A stretch of DNA of 61,176 bases from Stieleria tagensis (GTDB taxonomy: Bacteria; Planctomycetota; Planctomycetia; Pirellulales; Pirellulaceae): positions 1 through 61,176 of the forward strand of contig NZ_JAMYFE010000015.1 of the NCBI RefSeq assembly GCF_024129865.1, given 5' to 3'. The translations under genes were made by a program, and so were the position numbers. Positions within the stretch are counted from its first letter, which is position 1. Each line of letters opens with the position of its first letter. The notes beneath the pieces are model-generated. The model had not been told where the DNA came from. It saw only the letters and a list, made by a program, of their open reading frames with translations, and did no database searches. This document shows, piece after piece, positions 1-7,663 of the stretch.

Positions 1-305
1 GGTACCAATCGGTATATCCCGTACCCGTTGCCTCGTCCCAATGCTGTCGGAACGCCGTAACGGAAGTTCCGCATACCACGCCAGACATCGCTGATCCTCA
101 CGCCCAAATAAATCCCGCCAACTGATCCGATGATGCCAGAGTTTCTCGGCAACGCAACGTGCAGGCTACCGCACTACCGCACCGTCGACCGATTGCTATC
201 TCGTCTCCGTGCCTTCGTGCCTCTGTGAGAGACCTTGGACCAATCGATCTCACGGAGGCACCAAGACACGGAGAATCAATGTTGATCCAAACAAAGCGAT
301 TGATG
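1..305 (+). repeat. Diverged direct repeat, copy A (cut by window edge)
   Basis: This stretch aligns with 1407-1705 over its whole length with scattered substitutions and a few short gaps. Both copies begin with GGTACC, share a long block around GCTGTCGGAAC and TTCTCGGCAACGCAACGTG, and both carry the 27-nt-arm hairpin near their 3' part. I see no credible gene in it. It may extend left of the window. The two copies bracket the maturase remnant and the toxin-antitoxin pair. Confidence 0.85.
204..274. repeat. Long hairpin (27-nt arms), copy A
   Basis: The left arm 204-230 and right arm 248-274 are reverse complements with three mismatches, around a 17-nt loop. The arms begin TCTCCGTG and end CACGGAGA. 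A near-perfect version lies at 1602-1672. Such a hairpin could act as a bidirectional terminator or be a repeat mobilised in trans, but it is followed by no T-run, so a simple intrinsic terminator is not favoured. Confidence 0.85.
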
Positions 306-329
306 ACCACCCGTCGTTTCGGGTGCTTC

Positions 330-354
330 GTTGGTGTGGAGGATTTATCCGACC
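330..354. repeat. 25-bp repeat, inverted relative to 1775-1799
   Basis: Positions 330-354 are the exact reverse complement of 1775-1799 (core AAATCCTCCACACC on the other strand). A third, 19-bp copy lies at 388-406, inverted relative to this one, so 330-406 can itself fold into a stem with 19 paired bases. The pair 330-354 / 1775-1799 encloses the maturase fragment and the toxin-antitoxin genes. Confidence 0.85.
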
Positions 355-387
355 AAGCATGACGCATCCTCCTTTCGATTCAGTCGT

Positions 388-406
388 ATAAATCCTCCAC
401 ACCAAC
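388..406. repeat. 19-bp partial copy of the same repeat
   Basis: This matches the last 19 bases of 1775-1799 in the same orientation and pairs with 330-348. It ends right where the maturase-like reading frame becomes recognisable, so it may mark the breakpoint where the intron remnant joined repeat A. Confidence 0.8.
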
Positions 407-407
407 A

Positions 408-602
408 AGTGGCGTCGCGCGAAACTTGATCCGGTTGGGCGTTCCACGTCGTCAAGCGATTCGCCACGCACGCAGTCGCAAGGGACCTTGGCACATGGCC
501 AAGACCATCGCCAGCGGCGTGGGCATGCCGAACAATTGGTTGCAGGATCAGGGCATCTTGAGCTTCAAGGCTCTGTGGGCGGAACTTGCTCCGCTTCGTT
601 GA
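408..602 (+). pseudogene. Group II intron maturase, C-terminal remnant
   Basis: The frame ending at the TGA at 600-602 reads through a stretch typical of the C-terminal maturase (X/thumb) domain of group II intron reverse transcriptases: LIRLGVPRRQAIAHARSRKG, then WHMAK, then MPNNWLQDQGILSFKALW and a short tail. About 65 residues remain of a protein that normally has 400-600, so the reverse transcriptase domain is absent and the copy is dead. It is followed directly by sequence like an intron 3' end. It sits between a repeat and a toxin-antitoxin pair. The identification rests on remembered family pattern, not on a search. Confidence 0.65.
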
Positions 603-688
603 CCCGCTGTCTGCGGACCCGCACGTACGGTGGTGTGGGGAGTGCGCCGGGAGGCCGGCGTCCCTACCCGATTTCGCCGCAGCGTTGA
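603..688 (+). mobile_element. Group II intron 3' end (domain V/VI-like tail)
   Basis: After the maturase stop comes GCGGACCCGCACGTACGGTG, then GTGTGGGG, a GC-rich inverted repeat (GCCGGGAGGCCGGC) and CCTACCCGAT. This order resembles the catalytic domain V and the branch domain VI at the 3' end of a bacterial group II intron. With the truncated maturase it supports a 5'-deleted intron. The exact 3' splice boundary is not resolved. Confidence 0.5.
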
Positions 689-754
689 ATCGCGGAAGCG
701 TGGCGTCTGAAATGCATTGGCCGTAGTGTAGAATAGGGGCGTGCCAATCACTAT

Positions 755-758
755 GGAG
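755..758 (+). promoter_or_regulatory. Shine-Dalgarno GGAG of the antitoxin gene
   Basis: GGAG lies six bases before the ATG at 765. This favours 765 over the upstream GTG at 741 and ATG at 753 as the antitoxin start, and the protein then begins MSTISVKVPD, as ribbon-helix-helix antitoxins do. Confidence 0.65.
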
Positions 759-764
759 CCGAAA

Positions 765-1007
765 ATGTCGACGATCAGCGTAAAAGTACCCGATCCGATT
801 ATGTCTGCGATTGCTGAACGCGCAAAAAACAGTGGGTATTCAGACGTGAACGAGTTCGTGTCACAGTTCATTCTGCGAATCTCGGAGCGACAGAACGAGG
901 TTGAGGAACTTGCAATCAAAGGCCTTCAGAGCGGTCCAAGTGAGCCTTGGGATGGAAAAGAAATTGATGCTATCCGCGAAAGATTAAAGTCCAAGCACGG
1001 AAGTTAG
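765..1007 (+). CDS. parD: ParD-type antitoxin (ribbon-helix-helix)
   Basis: An 80-residue protein. Its first 45 residues form the ribbon-helix-helix pattern of ParD/CopG-like antitoxins: a beta strand (STISVKVPD), then a helix, then SGYSDVNEFVSQFI. The C-terminal half is charged and probably wraps the toxin. The family represses its own operon and neutralises a ParE toxin. The stop codon abuts the start of the next gene, the usual antitoxin-first arrangement. The start at 765 is chosen for the GGAG six bases upstream and for N-terminal homology; a GTG at 741 would add eight residues. It lies between two long repeats beside an intron relic, so recent transfer is likely. The family is clear; the exact class (ParD rather than another RHH antitoxin) is slightly less so. 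Confidence 0.8.
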   Translation: MSTISVKVPDPIMSAIAERAKNSGYSDVNEFVSQFILRISERQNEVEELAIKGLQSGPSEPWDGKEIDAIRERLKSKHGS

Positions 1008-1334
1008 ATGACAGGTCGGAAAGTACCGTACCGCCGGCAGCTCGCAATTGAAGATATCGCTGGACACTCAGACCGTATTGCGGAAACGAACCTTGATGCA
1101 GCATTTCGATTTCTTGATGCCATCGAAGAAACCGTCGAATTATTATGCCAGTTTCCCGAAGCTGGCGGTGCAGTGCCGACGATACGTCAGGAAGCAGAAG
1201 GGCTTCGGGCGAAGTTGGTAAACGATTTCCGTAGCTATGTCGTTCTCTATTTTGTGACGGCTGAAACAATCGATGTTGCGCGTGTCATCCGAGGCGGTCA
1301 GGAACTTGATCAGATTGCACTGCAATGTAACTAA
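1008..1334 (+). CDS. parE: ParE/RelE-family toxin
   Basis: A 108-residue protein of the usual length and pattern for ParE toxins: an N-terminal helical hairpin (LAIEDIAGHSDRIAETN, then AAFRFLDAIEETVELL), the turn FPEAGG, and the beta sheet core ending in FRSYVVLYFV and IDVARVIRGGQELD. ParE proteins poison DNA gyrase; the RelE branch cleaves mRNA. The helical hairpin and the arginine-containing RVIRG strand fit ParE better. The start ATG directly follows the antitoxin stop, with no gap, so the two are translationally coupled. No gene follows before the second long repeat. Function is inferred from family; intact length suggests it is active. Confidence 0.8.
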   Translation: MTGRKVPYRRQLAIEDIAGHSDRIAETNLDAAFRFLDAIEETVELLCQFPEAGGAVPTIRQEAEGLRAKLVNDFRSYVVLYFVTAETIDVARVIRGGQELDQIALQCN

Positions 1335-1406
1335 ACGCCGACAGCGGGAGAGATGGAGAGGTTGCTGCGGGCGATGATTCCTTTGCACCTTCTACCTGCG
1401 TTTCTA

Positions 1407-1705
1407 GGTACCCATCGGTCTGTCCCGCACCCATTGCCTGTCCCAATGCTGTCGGAACTCCTGCAACGGAAGCTCCGCATACTACGACGGACACCGCTAA
1501 TCTTCAGACCGAAATAAATCCCGTCAACGGATCCGGTGATGCCAGAGATTCTCGGCAACGCAACGTGCGGGCAACTGCACCGTTGACCGATTGCTATCTC
1601 GTCTCCGTGCCTTGGTGCCTCTGTGAGAGACTGCGGACCAATGGATCTCACGGAGGCACCAAGGCACGGAGAATCAAAGTGGATTGAAACAAGGCGATCG
1701 ATCCA
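1407..1705 (+). repeat. Diverged direct repeat, copy B
   Basis: Second copy of the 300-bp sequence at 1-305, in the same orientation, starting with GGTACC. It holds the better preserved version of the long hairpin. No gene is seen here. The gap 1335-1875 therefore consists of this repeat, the 25-bp repeat copy at 1775-1799, and about 75 bases before the convergent cytochrome gene. Confidence 0.85.
1602..1672. repeat. Long hairpin (27-nt arms), copy B
   Basis: The arms 1602-1628 and 1646-1672 pair over 27 bases with a single G-T wobble, around a 17-nt loop. The core is CCGTGCCTTGGTGCCT. Relative to copy A (204-274) two mismatches are restored to pairs, which suggests selection for, or recent origin of, the structure. 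Confidence 0.88.
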
Positions 1706-1774
1706 CCACTTGGGCCATCACGACTGCGTCATCTCGGGCGAAAGTACTCGGTGGCAAGACGCAGAACGAAAGAG

Positions 1775-1799
1775 GTCGGATAAATCCTCCACACCAACG
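1775..1799. repeat. 25-bp repeat, inverted relative to 330-354
   Basis: Exact reverse complement of 330-354. It lies about 70 bases beyond the end of direct repeat B. Confidence 0.85.
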
Positions 1800-1875
1800 G
1801 CAGCACCTCAGGCCGGCGGCCGACGCGGGATTCACTGGGTTGTAAAAATACCGACAGTTGACCGGGCGATGACGT

Positions 1876-3837
1876 TTAGTGCTCGACCTGCGGCCAATAC
1901 TCGTCCTCAAAGGCGCCTTCTTCGTGGAAGTCTGGGCTATTGTCCAAGTCATGGCACTGCATGCAGTGCTCCTTGGCTCGCTCCAAAGGCAATTGCATCG
2001 CCAACCGTAAGCTCTTCTTGCGTTCTTCGCTGACGCCTGAATTTTCGGCTTCGGCCGCTGAGTGACTCGCTCCCGGCCCATGGCAGTTCTCGCAACCACT
2101 GCCGGTCAGATGCGGCGTCTTTTCCAGACTCAGATAACCCGATTCATAGGGGTAGTAGTTTTGTGGATTCCATCCGGTGACGTGGCAACTGATGCACTCG
2201 GGATCAAAATGGCGAGGGATATCGCCCCGGCCTTCGGTCGGTTCGACGATGTGGTCGGTGGCTTCGGCGTGGGGCGAACTCTCCCAAACGTCGAACGCTG
2301 ATTCATGACACTTGGCACAGGTTGCGGTGCCAACAAATTTTTCGCCCGATGGGTGTGGGATCGGCGAAATCCCCAACCCCGAAAGCCCCAGTTGTTCGAG
2401 CTGCTGTTGGTAGTCTGCCATCAGTTGACGCATCTCGGGAGCATCACTGAATTCGTGTGTCAGTGGCACGCGGGCGTACTTCATCGGCTCGTCGCCATAC
2501 AAGCCGACCAGTCCGGCGAACATGCCTTTGTTGCCGGTCACAATCAGTTGTGTCTTGCTGCCGTCGATCGATTGGGGGCGGTAGGTCGGTTCGCCGTAGC
2601 CGCCGGAGACAATGATCAGGTCATAGCCTGGCACATCGATCATCAATTGTTTCGCATCCGCTTCTGTGCCAAAGAACGTCAGCACACGGAAATTTGCACC
2701 GGCGGCGTTCATTTCTTTCAGCGTCTTGGTGGCGGCTTCCTTGATCGGATTGACCTGCACTTCGTCTCCCAGTGGCGCTTCCAAGGCCTTGGGGTCCAAG
2801 ATCGATGTCAAACCGATCTTCCACTGACCTTGTTGAACGACTTTGTGGTCGGGCAAAAAGGATGGGTCGATCAACACGACGTTGCCAGCGACATACATCG
2901 CCTCGTCGGGCGTGTCGGCATAACCGACGGAGATCAAGTCCGTTGCGCTCAATCGCATGTCGGCTGGCCCCAAACCGACGGCTTGGTACTTCATCTGCTT
3001 GAGGGCATTGGCGGACTTTTCAAATTTGATCGCCGCTTGCTGGCCGATCCGGCGAATTTGATTGCCCGCATCGATGGGGACGAGTTCCCAGCCGGACTGG
3101 CGCAATTGATTCATAAAGGTCATCCGCCGCGCGACGCCGCCCTTTTGTTTGTCCAGGCCCGTGCATCCACAGGGTTCGATGTAACCGTGTTGGTCGCCGG
3201 TGATGAACAAGACGACGTCAGGTTGCGGCCATTTGCGATAGTCCTCGGGGCCGGTTGGTGTGCCGACTAATCCGAGTTCGTTGGCTGCGTCGATCAAGGC
3301 AGGTTTGTTGGCGGTGGCCTGACCGCGCATCGAATCCCGTTCGGGGGCGCCCTGTGGCGTTGGAATGGGCTCCGCTTTGACCTCCGGCTGTGCCGTTGGC
3401 GTCGGCACCACTTCAACCGGTGGTGTCGAGGCAGTGCCCTGCTGAGCGGATTGAATCAGTTGCACCGCTTCAGCGCGGCGGCGACGGGCGCTGTTTTGTG
3501 ATCCCGTAGCCGCGTCAAAACCGACAAAATCCCATTCGATGGGACGTTTGAACCGGTGGGAAAACGAGGCAAATCGGGTGGCGTCGCCGTGATCCGATGG
3601 CGGTTGCGGTGGTGTGGCCTGGGGTGTCGCCAAGTCCACCTGACCGCTAGCCAACTGGGCATCGAACTCGGCCGGCGTTTGCCGTTCCAGCAGGGCGACC
3701 GAGGGTGGTTCGGATCCGCAACCACTGATCACGCCGAGTGAAATGACAGCAAACCACGCCGCCGCGGCAGCGGGCAATGTTTGTCGGCTTTGATAGCGTC
3801 TGCCTACGGTCGTTTCGAAGTGCTCTGTTTGTTTCAC
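1876..3837 (-). CDS. Lipoprotein: degenerate UshA-like phosphoesterase fold plus four c-type hemes
   Basis: A 653-residue exported lipoprotein. A hydrophobic stretch ends in the lipobox VISGC (Cys40), followed by a proline- and alanine-rich linker to about 200. Residues 205-450 resemble the metallophosphoesterase domain of 5'-nucleotidases: FITGDQHG keeps Asp215-x-His217, but the GNHE motif is replaced by GPADM and the GHTH motif by SGGYGE, so metal binding is probably lost. An unusual PCGC (Cys223, Cys225) follows the first motif. Residues 500-640 contain four heme sites: CAKCH (507), CISCH (548), CENCH (582) and CMQCH (625), like cytochrome c554-type proteins. It is the last gene of a minus-strand run, 45 bases after the DUF1573 gene. 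A role in extracytoplasmic electron transfer is inferred; the substrate is unknown. Confidence 0.8.
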   Translation of the reverse strand: MKQTEHFETTVGRRYQSRQTLPAAAAAWFAVISLGVISGCGSEPPSVALLERQTPAEFDAQLASGQVDLATPQATPPQPPSDHGDATRFASFSHRFKRPIEWDFVGFDAATGSQNSARRRRAEAVQLIQSAQQGTASTPPVEVVPTPTAQPEVKAEPIPTPQGAPERDSMRGQATANKPALIDAANELGLVGTPTGPEDYRKWPQPDVVLFITGDQHGYIEPCGCTGLDKQKGGVARRMTFMNQLRQSGWELVPIDAGNQIRRIGQQAAIKFEKSANALKQMKYQAVGLGPADMRLSATDLISVGYADTPDEAMYVAGNVVLIDPSFLPDHKVVQQGQWKIGLTSILDPKALEAPLGDEVQVNPIKEAATKTLKEMNAAGANFRVLTFFGTEADAKQLMIDVPGYDLIIVSGGYGEPTYRPQSIDGSKTQLIVTGNKGMFAGLVGLYGDEPMKYARVPLTHEFSDAPEMRQLMADYQQQLEQLGLSGLGISPIPHPSGEKFVGTATCAKCHESAFDVWESSPHAEATDHIVEPTEGRGDIPRHFDPECISCHVTGWNPQNYYPYESGYLSLEKTPHLTGSGCENCHGPGASHSAAEAENSGVSEERKKSLRLAMQLPLERAKEHCMQCHDLDNSPDFHEEGAFEDEYWPQVEH

Positions 3838-3882
3838 GTCACATCTGCCGAAAGTTTGCCGCAGTTCAGACTGCGACGGGAG

Positions 3883-5151
3883 CTAAGGTCTCGGTTCGAT
3901 CAACACTTTCACGGCCACTCGCATGCGGCTGACCTTCGGATTATCGGATTCGATCCAGACCCATCCGAAGTCGTCTTTGTTTTTACCTAGCAAGTCAATC
4001 GTCTTGTCACCCGGTGTCAGCTTGAGTTTCAGCGGGAAAAGTTGCATTGAACCTTTGCCCAGCGGGGCGTCAAACTCGGCCTGGATTACGTCACTTGGGT
4101 AGACCTCCCCAATCGTAAGGTTTGTTGTGTCTTTTTCGCTACCCTTTAAAGCCACTAAAGCTTTGAACTCCAAACTATCTTCGCTGTCCAAACGGCCAAG
4201 GCTCCAGTAGTACCCCCCTCCCGAAGTCGACTTCAGTTTCGACGACTCAATCATCGTCAACGATCCGATGACACGACCGGCTAATTCGGCGGATGCGTAA
4301 TACAGTTGGTCCTTGTCGTCGACGTTGTTGGTGGCGGTCGCGTCGGTTGGGGCTTTGTAATCGGGGTTCTTGAAGCCGACGTTCATCGTGGTCACCATGG
4401 GGCCCTGGCGCAGGCCTGGTTGAACGGTAGTGATCACATTGAAGCCCTGCTTGGCTTGCTTGTGGACACCGTCGGCATCGGAGACTTCAAAGGGTTCGAT
4501 TTTGAAATCAGACAGTTTTGTCAGTTCTTCACTCCCAAAGCTAACCTTTGTCGGCTCGATTTGCGTTTCGTAGTAGCTGTACATTTTGGTGGTGAACTGG
4601 AATTCGTCACCTGACAGGACTTCGCCAAACGAAACCTCTTTGGGTTCGAATTCGATCTCGCGAATCACCAACCCGGAAACTTGCAAACGAATCGCCGGTT
4701 GGGTGGGGTCGTTCGTGCGCAGTTCCGCAGACTGGCTGAACGTTTTCTTGTCAGAACTGACGGTCCATTCGAGTTCGACCGAAGTCGATTCGCCGGGCAT
4801 TAATTCGCTGTCTTTGAGAGAACCGAGCGTGCATTTGCAGGTCGACGCACCGAGTTCCAGTTTCAGCGGTTCGGCACCGGTATTTTTGATCACAAATTCA
4901 TGCGTGCCCTTTGTGCCCGGCGCCATGGCACCAAAGTCGTAGTTCTTGTCGGACTGCAGTTCGGCGATGGCGGCGGAATCCGAATGAAATTCCTTCAGCT
5001 TCTCCATTACGTTGTCGGCCGTGACCGTGCCATCCATCGTGATCTCGCCGAATTTTGCTTTGCGAAATCCGTAAGCGGAATAGTTCATTGCCCAAGCAAA
5101 AGTGGTGCCCAGGGCCAGCGAAAGAGGCAGTAGCAACCAGATTTTATTCAC
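3883..5151 (-). CDS. Exported DUF1573 protein
   Basis: A 422-residue protein with an N-terminal signal or anchor (LLLPLSLALGTTFAWA). Residues 55-150 are a DUF1573 domain: YDFGAMAPGTKGTHEFVIKN, then LELGASTCKCTLG with two conserved cysteines, then LMPGESTSVELEW. The rest appears to contain further immunoglobulin-like beta domains (residues 165-270 repeat the SFGEVLSG type pattern). DUF1573 proteins are numerous in Planctomycetes and Bacteroidetes and are cell-surface or periplasmic; no reaction is known. The gene starts 10 bases after the polymerase gene and ends 45 bases before the heme lipoprotein, so it is probably co-transcribed with both. The domain call is firm, the function unknown. Confidence 0.8.
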   Translation of the reverse strand: MNKIWLLLPLSLALGTTFAWAMNYSAYGFRKAKFGEITMDGTVTADNVMEKLKEFHSDSAAIAELQSDKNYDFGAMAPGTKGTHEFVIKNTGAEPLKLELGASTCKCTLGSLKDSELMPGESTSVELEWTVSSDKKTFSQSAELRTNDPTQPAIRLQVSGLVIREIEFEPKEVSFGEVLSGDEFQFTTKMYSYYETQIEPTKVSFGSEELTKLSDFKIEPFEVSDADGVHKQAKQGFNVITTVQPGLRQGPMVTTMNVGFKNPDYKAPTDATATNNVDDKDQLYYASAELAGRVIGSLTMIESSKLKSTSGGGYYWSLGRLDSEDSLEFKALVALKGSEKDTTNLTIGEVYPSDVIQAEFDAPLGKGSMQLFPLKLKLTPGDKTIDLLGKNKDDFGWVWIESDNPKVSRMRVAVKVLIEPRP

Positions 5152-5161
5152 GAGATCAGAC

Positions 5162-7663
5162 CTATTCGACGAGTTTCACAGTATTCGCGGTGTCGTTGCT
5201 ACGCTCGGCCGTGTCACCTGGTTCGGCAATCTGACCGAGTCGCTCACGAAACAAATCTTTGACCGGCCGCCGCTGCGGGCTGCGAGCGGCGCTGGTCCCT
5301 AATTTTCTAACGACGTAAATCTGCTGCAACCCTAAATCGCGGACGATGTTATCCCCCAGTTTTGACAGCCCCTGTGCCCGCTTGGCAAGCGTCAGGGCGG
5401 TTTGCCGATCGCCTTGTTGGTCGGCGATGACGGCGGCCTGAGCGACCAGTGATAAATCGGTCGGATTGCCAGCCATCGCCTGGAAAATGAGTTGTTCGGC
5501 TTGTTGCAGGTCGTCGCTCAGGCCGAATCGCTGGTACAGATGCAGACACTGATCGCCGAGGGCACGCCAGGCCAGCGGATTATCGCCACAGCGGTCGAGC
5601 GTGATCTGTATTGCAGAACGCCATTGATCGCGAACCCGCGGATCATCGCCTTCGGCAACCAGTCGGCCGCATAGCCATTGCGACCGCCAGATGGACGCCG
5701 AATCATCCCAGCTGTCGGCGGCAATCGCACGCTGACTTTCACGATCGGCACGCTGCGTCAGCCCCTGCCCAGCTGCATCGGTCGCGTTTGCCAAAGCCGT
5801 TTGCGCGGTCTGCACCGGATCGATTGACGCCGATCGCAATGTCAGCAACAGCCCCGCGCCGATCACAAAGGCTGCGAGCGCCAGACGGAATACCGTCCGA
5901 GTGCGATCGATCGAATCAGCTGTTGTGCGGAGATCCGGTTCGCCGGCGTCAGCACCCGCCGTGCCCGAGGTGATCGGCAACGGCAGGCGGCATAACATTG
6001 CGAGGATGAACCAAATCGGCAATGCGACCCCGGGAACGGTCCAGCCGCCAGAAACGGTCAGGTGAGTCAAGATTGCGACCAAACAACCGATTTCAATCCG
6101 CCGCAGGTCCGCTGTTGAGCGTGTTCCCAGCCAGCGGTTGGCCGACCACCACGCCGCGATTGCGACGGGCACCGCGAACACGCCGGCTTGGAAATCCAGC
6201 AATTGCCCGGAAGCCAGCGAAAATAGCCAGATCAAACCTAGCGACACACCGGCACCGGAACCGATCCAGGCCGCGTCGGTTGCCGCCGGGCCGTCGGTAT
6301 CATCACCGTCAGCATCGATGCTTGCGATACGAATGACTTTGGCGCAGGCGATCCCCGTCGCCAGCAACAACCCACCCGCGATGAATCCACCGGCAGCGAG
6401 GGTTTCGAAAACGAAGTTGTGTGGATCGGCAATCGTTTCATTGGCCACCGGCAATCGGTACTGCAGATAGGCTGCGCGAAATCCACCGGGGCCGGCAGCA
6501 AATAGGGGATGGTCGATCAACATCGCCAGAGTTGATTTCCAGTAGTGCAGACGAAATTCAAGCGAAGCCGGTGCGGCCGACATCCACTCGTCGTCGCCAA
6601 ACAGCATCAGCGCCGTGATTCCAACCGCAGAGAGAATGCAGGCGGCGATCAAGCCTCGTGCCCATGGTTTGTGGGTCCGCCCGGCAAACCAAACCCAGAT
6701 CACACCGCACAAGCAGGCGACCAGGGCGCTGCGGCTGTGCGTCGCAAGCAGCGCGGCTGCGCCAACCAGCGCCAGCAAACCCATTGCCAACGACTGCGGT
6801 GTCAACAACCCAGCTGCAAAACGGCCGGCATGGGATTCGGTCTGAAACGGACTGCCGGGCTGCGATCGGCCTGTCGATCGTCGCAGCAGGCCGATCGGAA
6901 CGACCACGGCGATCATCAACACCGCAGCCAGCGAATTTGCCAACGCAAAATTGGCCGTCGGACCACCGTCCAGCAAGCGGTTGGCGAACACCATCCGCTG
7001 GGCCGAACCGCGTGGTGCGTCGATTCCAGCAGCTTGCAAGGTCGCCTCGGGGTTCGACAAATACTCGACTCGCATTTGCGGCAAACTGAACCATTGTTGG
7101 TGCAGCGCGTGAACGGACGATCCGATCGCCACGGCAAACAGCAACGACAACAACATCACTCGACTGGCGCGATCGCAGACCAGTCGCCGCGCGGCGCTGA
7201 TCACCGCTGCGGCGGCTATCCAAAACCAGGCCTCGTTGGTCGCCTGCCGCAAATTCCCTGGCGGGCAGGTGGCGAGTGCGGCCAACATCATCCACAGCGC
7301 CAAGTTCCAAACCAGGACGTCGATCAACAAACCGCGCCCCAGCAGTGTGGTTGCGTTGTCCCTGTGGGCGCCGTCCGCGCGAGAGAAGGCTGTTGCCGCG
7401 GCAAGGATCGGCTGAGTCGCCAATGTGGTTGTCCACAGGATCAGCGCCAGCGCTGTGAACCACAGCGCGTCGCCGCTTTCGACCTGCAAGCTGTCGCTGG
7501 GAAAATAAGCGGTGTACACCACCATCGCGCCCAGCAGCGCAGCGGCGCAGCGACGGCACAGGATAGCCCAGGCCGGCACCGACAACGTGTGGGCAACTGT
7601 GGCTATCGACGGCTCCGTCGCCCGCGATCGGTCGTGTTTCAGTCGTCGTTTTGCTTTTGCCAT
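5162..7663 (-). CDS. O-antigen ligase/polymerase-like membrane protein with TPR tail
   Basis: An 833-residue polytopic protein with about 10-12 hydrophobic segments. Around residues 370-400 it has the Wzy_C/RfaL signature region: RLHYWKSTLAMLIDHPLF, AAGPGGFR and DPHNFVFETLAAGG. Residues about 690-780 form helical TPR-like repeats outside the membrane. Such proteins polymerise or ligate lipid-linked surface glycans. The chosen ATG ([13 protein letters not shown]) overlaps the upstream transferase gene by 25 bases; an open frame continues another 93 codons upstream but its residues are not protein-like and lie wholly inside the neighbouring gene. Pairing with a WecA/MraY-type transferase supports a role in exopolysaccharide assembly. 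Ligase versus polymerase cannot be settled. Confidence 0.75.
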   Translation of the reverse strand: MAKAKRRLKHDRSRATEPSIATVAHTLSVPAWAILCRRCAAALLGAMVVYTAYFPSDSLQVESGDALWFTALALILWTTTLATQPILAAATAFSRADGAHRDNATTLLGRGLLIDVLVWNLALWMMLAALATCPPGNLRQATNEAWFWIAAAAVISAARRLVCDRASRVMLLSLLFAVAIGSSVHALHQQWFSLPQMRVEYLSNPEATLQAAGIDAPRGSAQRMVFANRLLDGGPTANFALANSLAAVLMIAVVVPIGLLRRSTGRSQPGSPFQTESHAGRFAAGLLTPQSLAMGLLALVGAAALLATHSRSALVACLCGVIWVWFAGRTHKPWARGLIAACILSAVGITALMLFGDDEWMSAAPASLEFRLHYWKSTLAMLIDHPLFAAGPGGFRAAYLQYRLPVANETIADPHNFVFETLAAGGFIAGGLLLATGIACAKVIRIASIDADGDDTDGPAATDAAWIGSGAGVSLGLIWLFSLASGQLLDFQAGVFAVPVAIAAWWSANRWLGTRSTADLRRIEIGCLVAILTHLTVSGGWTVPGVALPIWFILAMLCRLPLPITSGTAGADAGEPDLRTTADSIDRTRTVFRLALAAFVIGAGLLLTLRSASIDPVQTAQTALANATDAAGQGLTQRADRESQRAIAADSWDDSASIWRSQWLCGRLVAEGDDPRVRDQWRSAIQITLDRCGDNPLAWRALGDQCLHLYQRFGLSDDLQQAEQLIFQAMAGNPTDLSLVAQAAVIADQQGDRQTALTLAKRAQGLSKLGDNIVRDLGLQQIYVVRKLGTSAARSPQRRPVKDLFRERLGQIAEPGDTAERSNDTANTVKLVE

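Noticed and set aside
2305-3270. Long plus-strand open frame
   Set aside because: It is antisense to the heme lipoprotein gene, whose frame carries lipobox, DxHG and four CxxCH sites. The opposite-strand frame has no recognisable domain.
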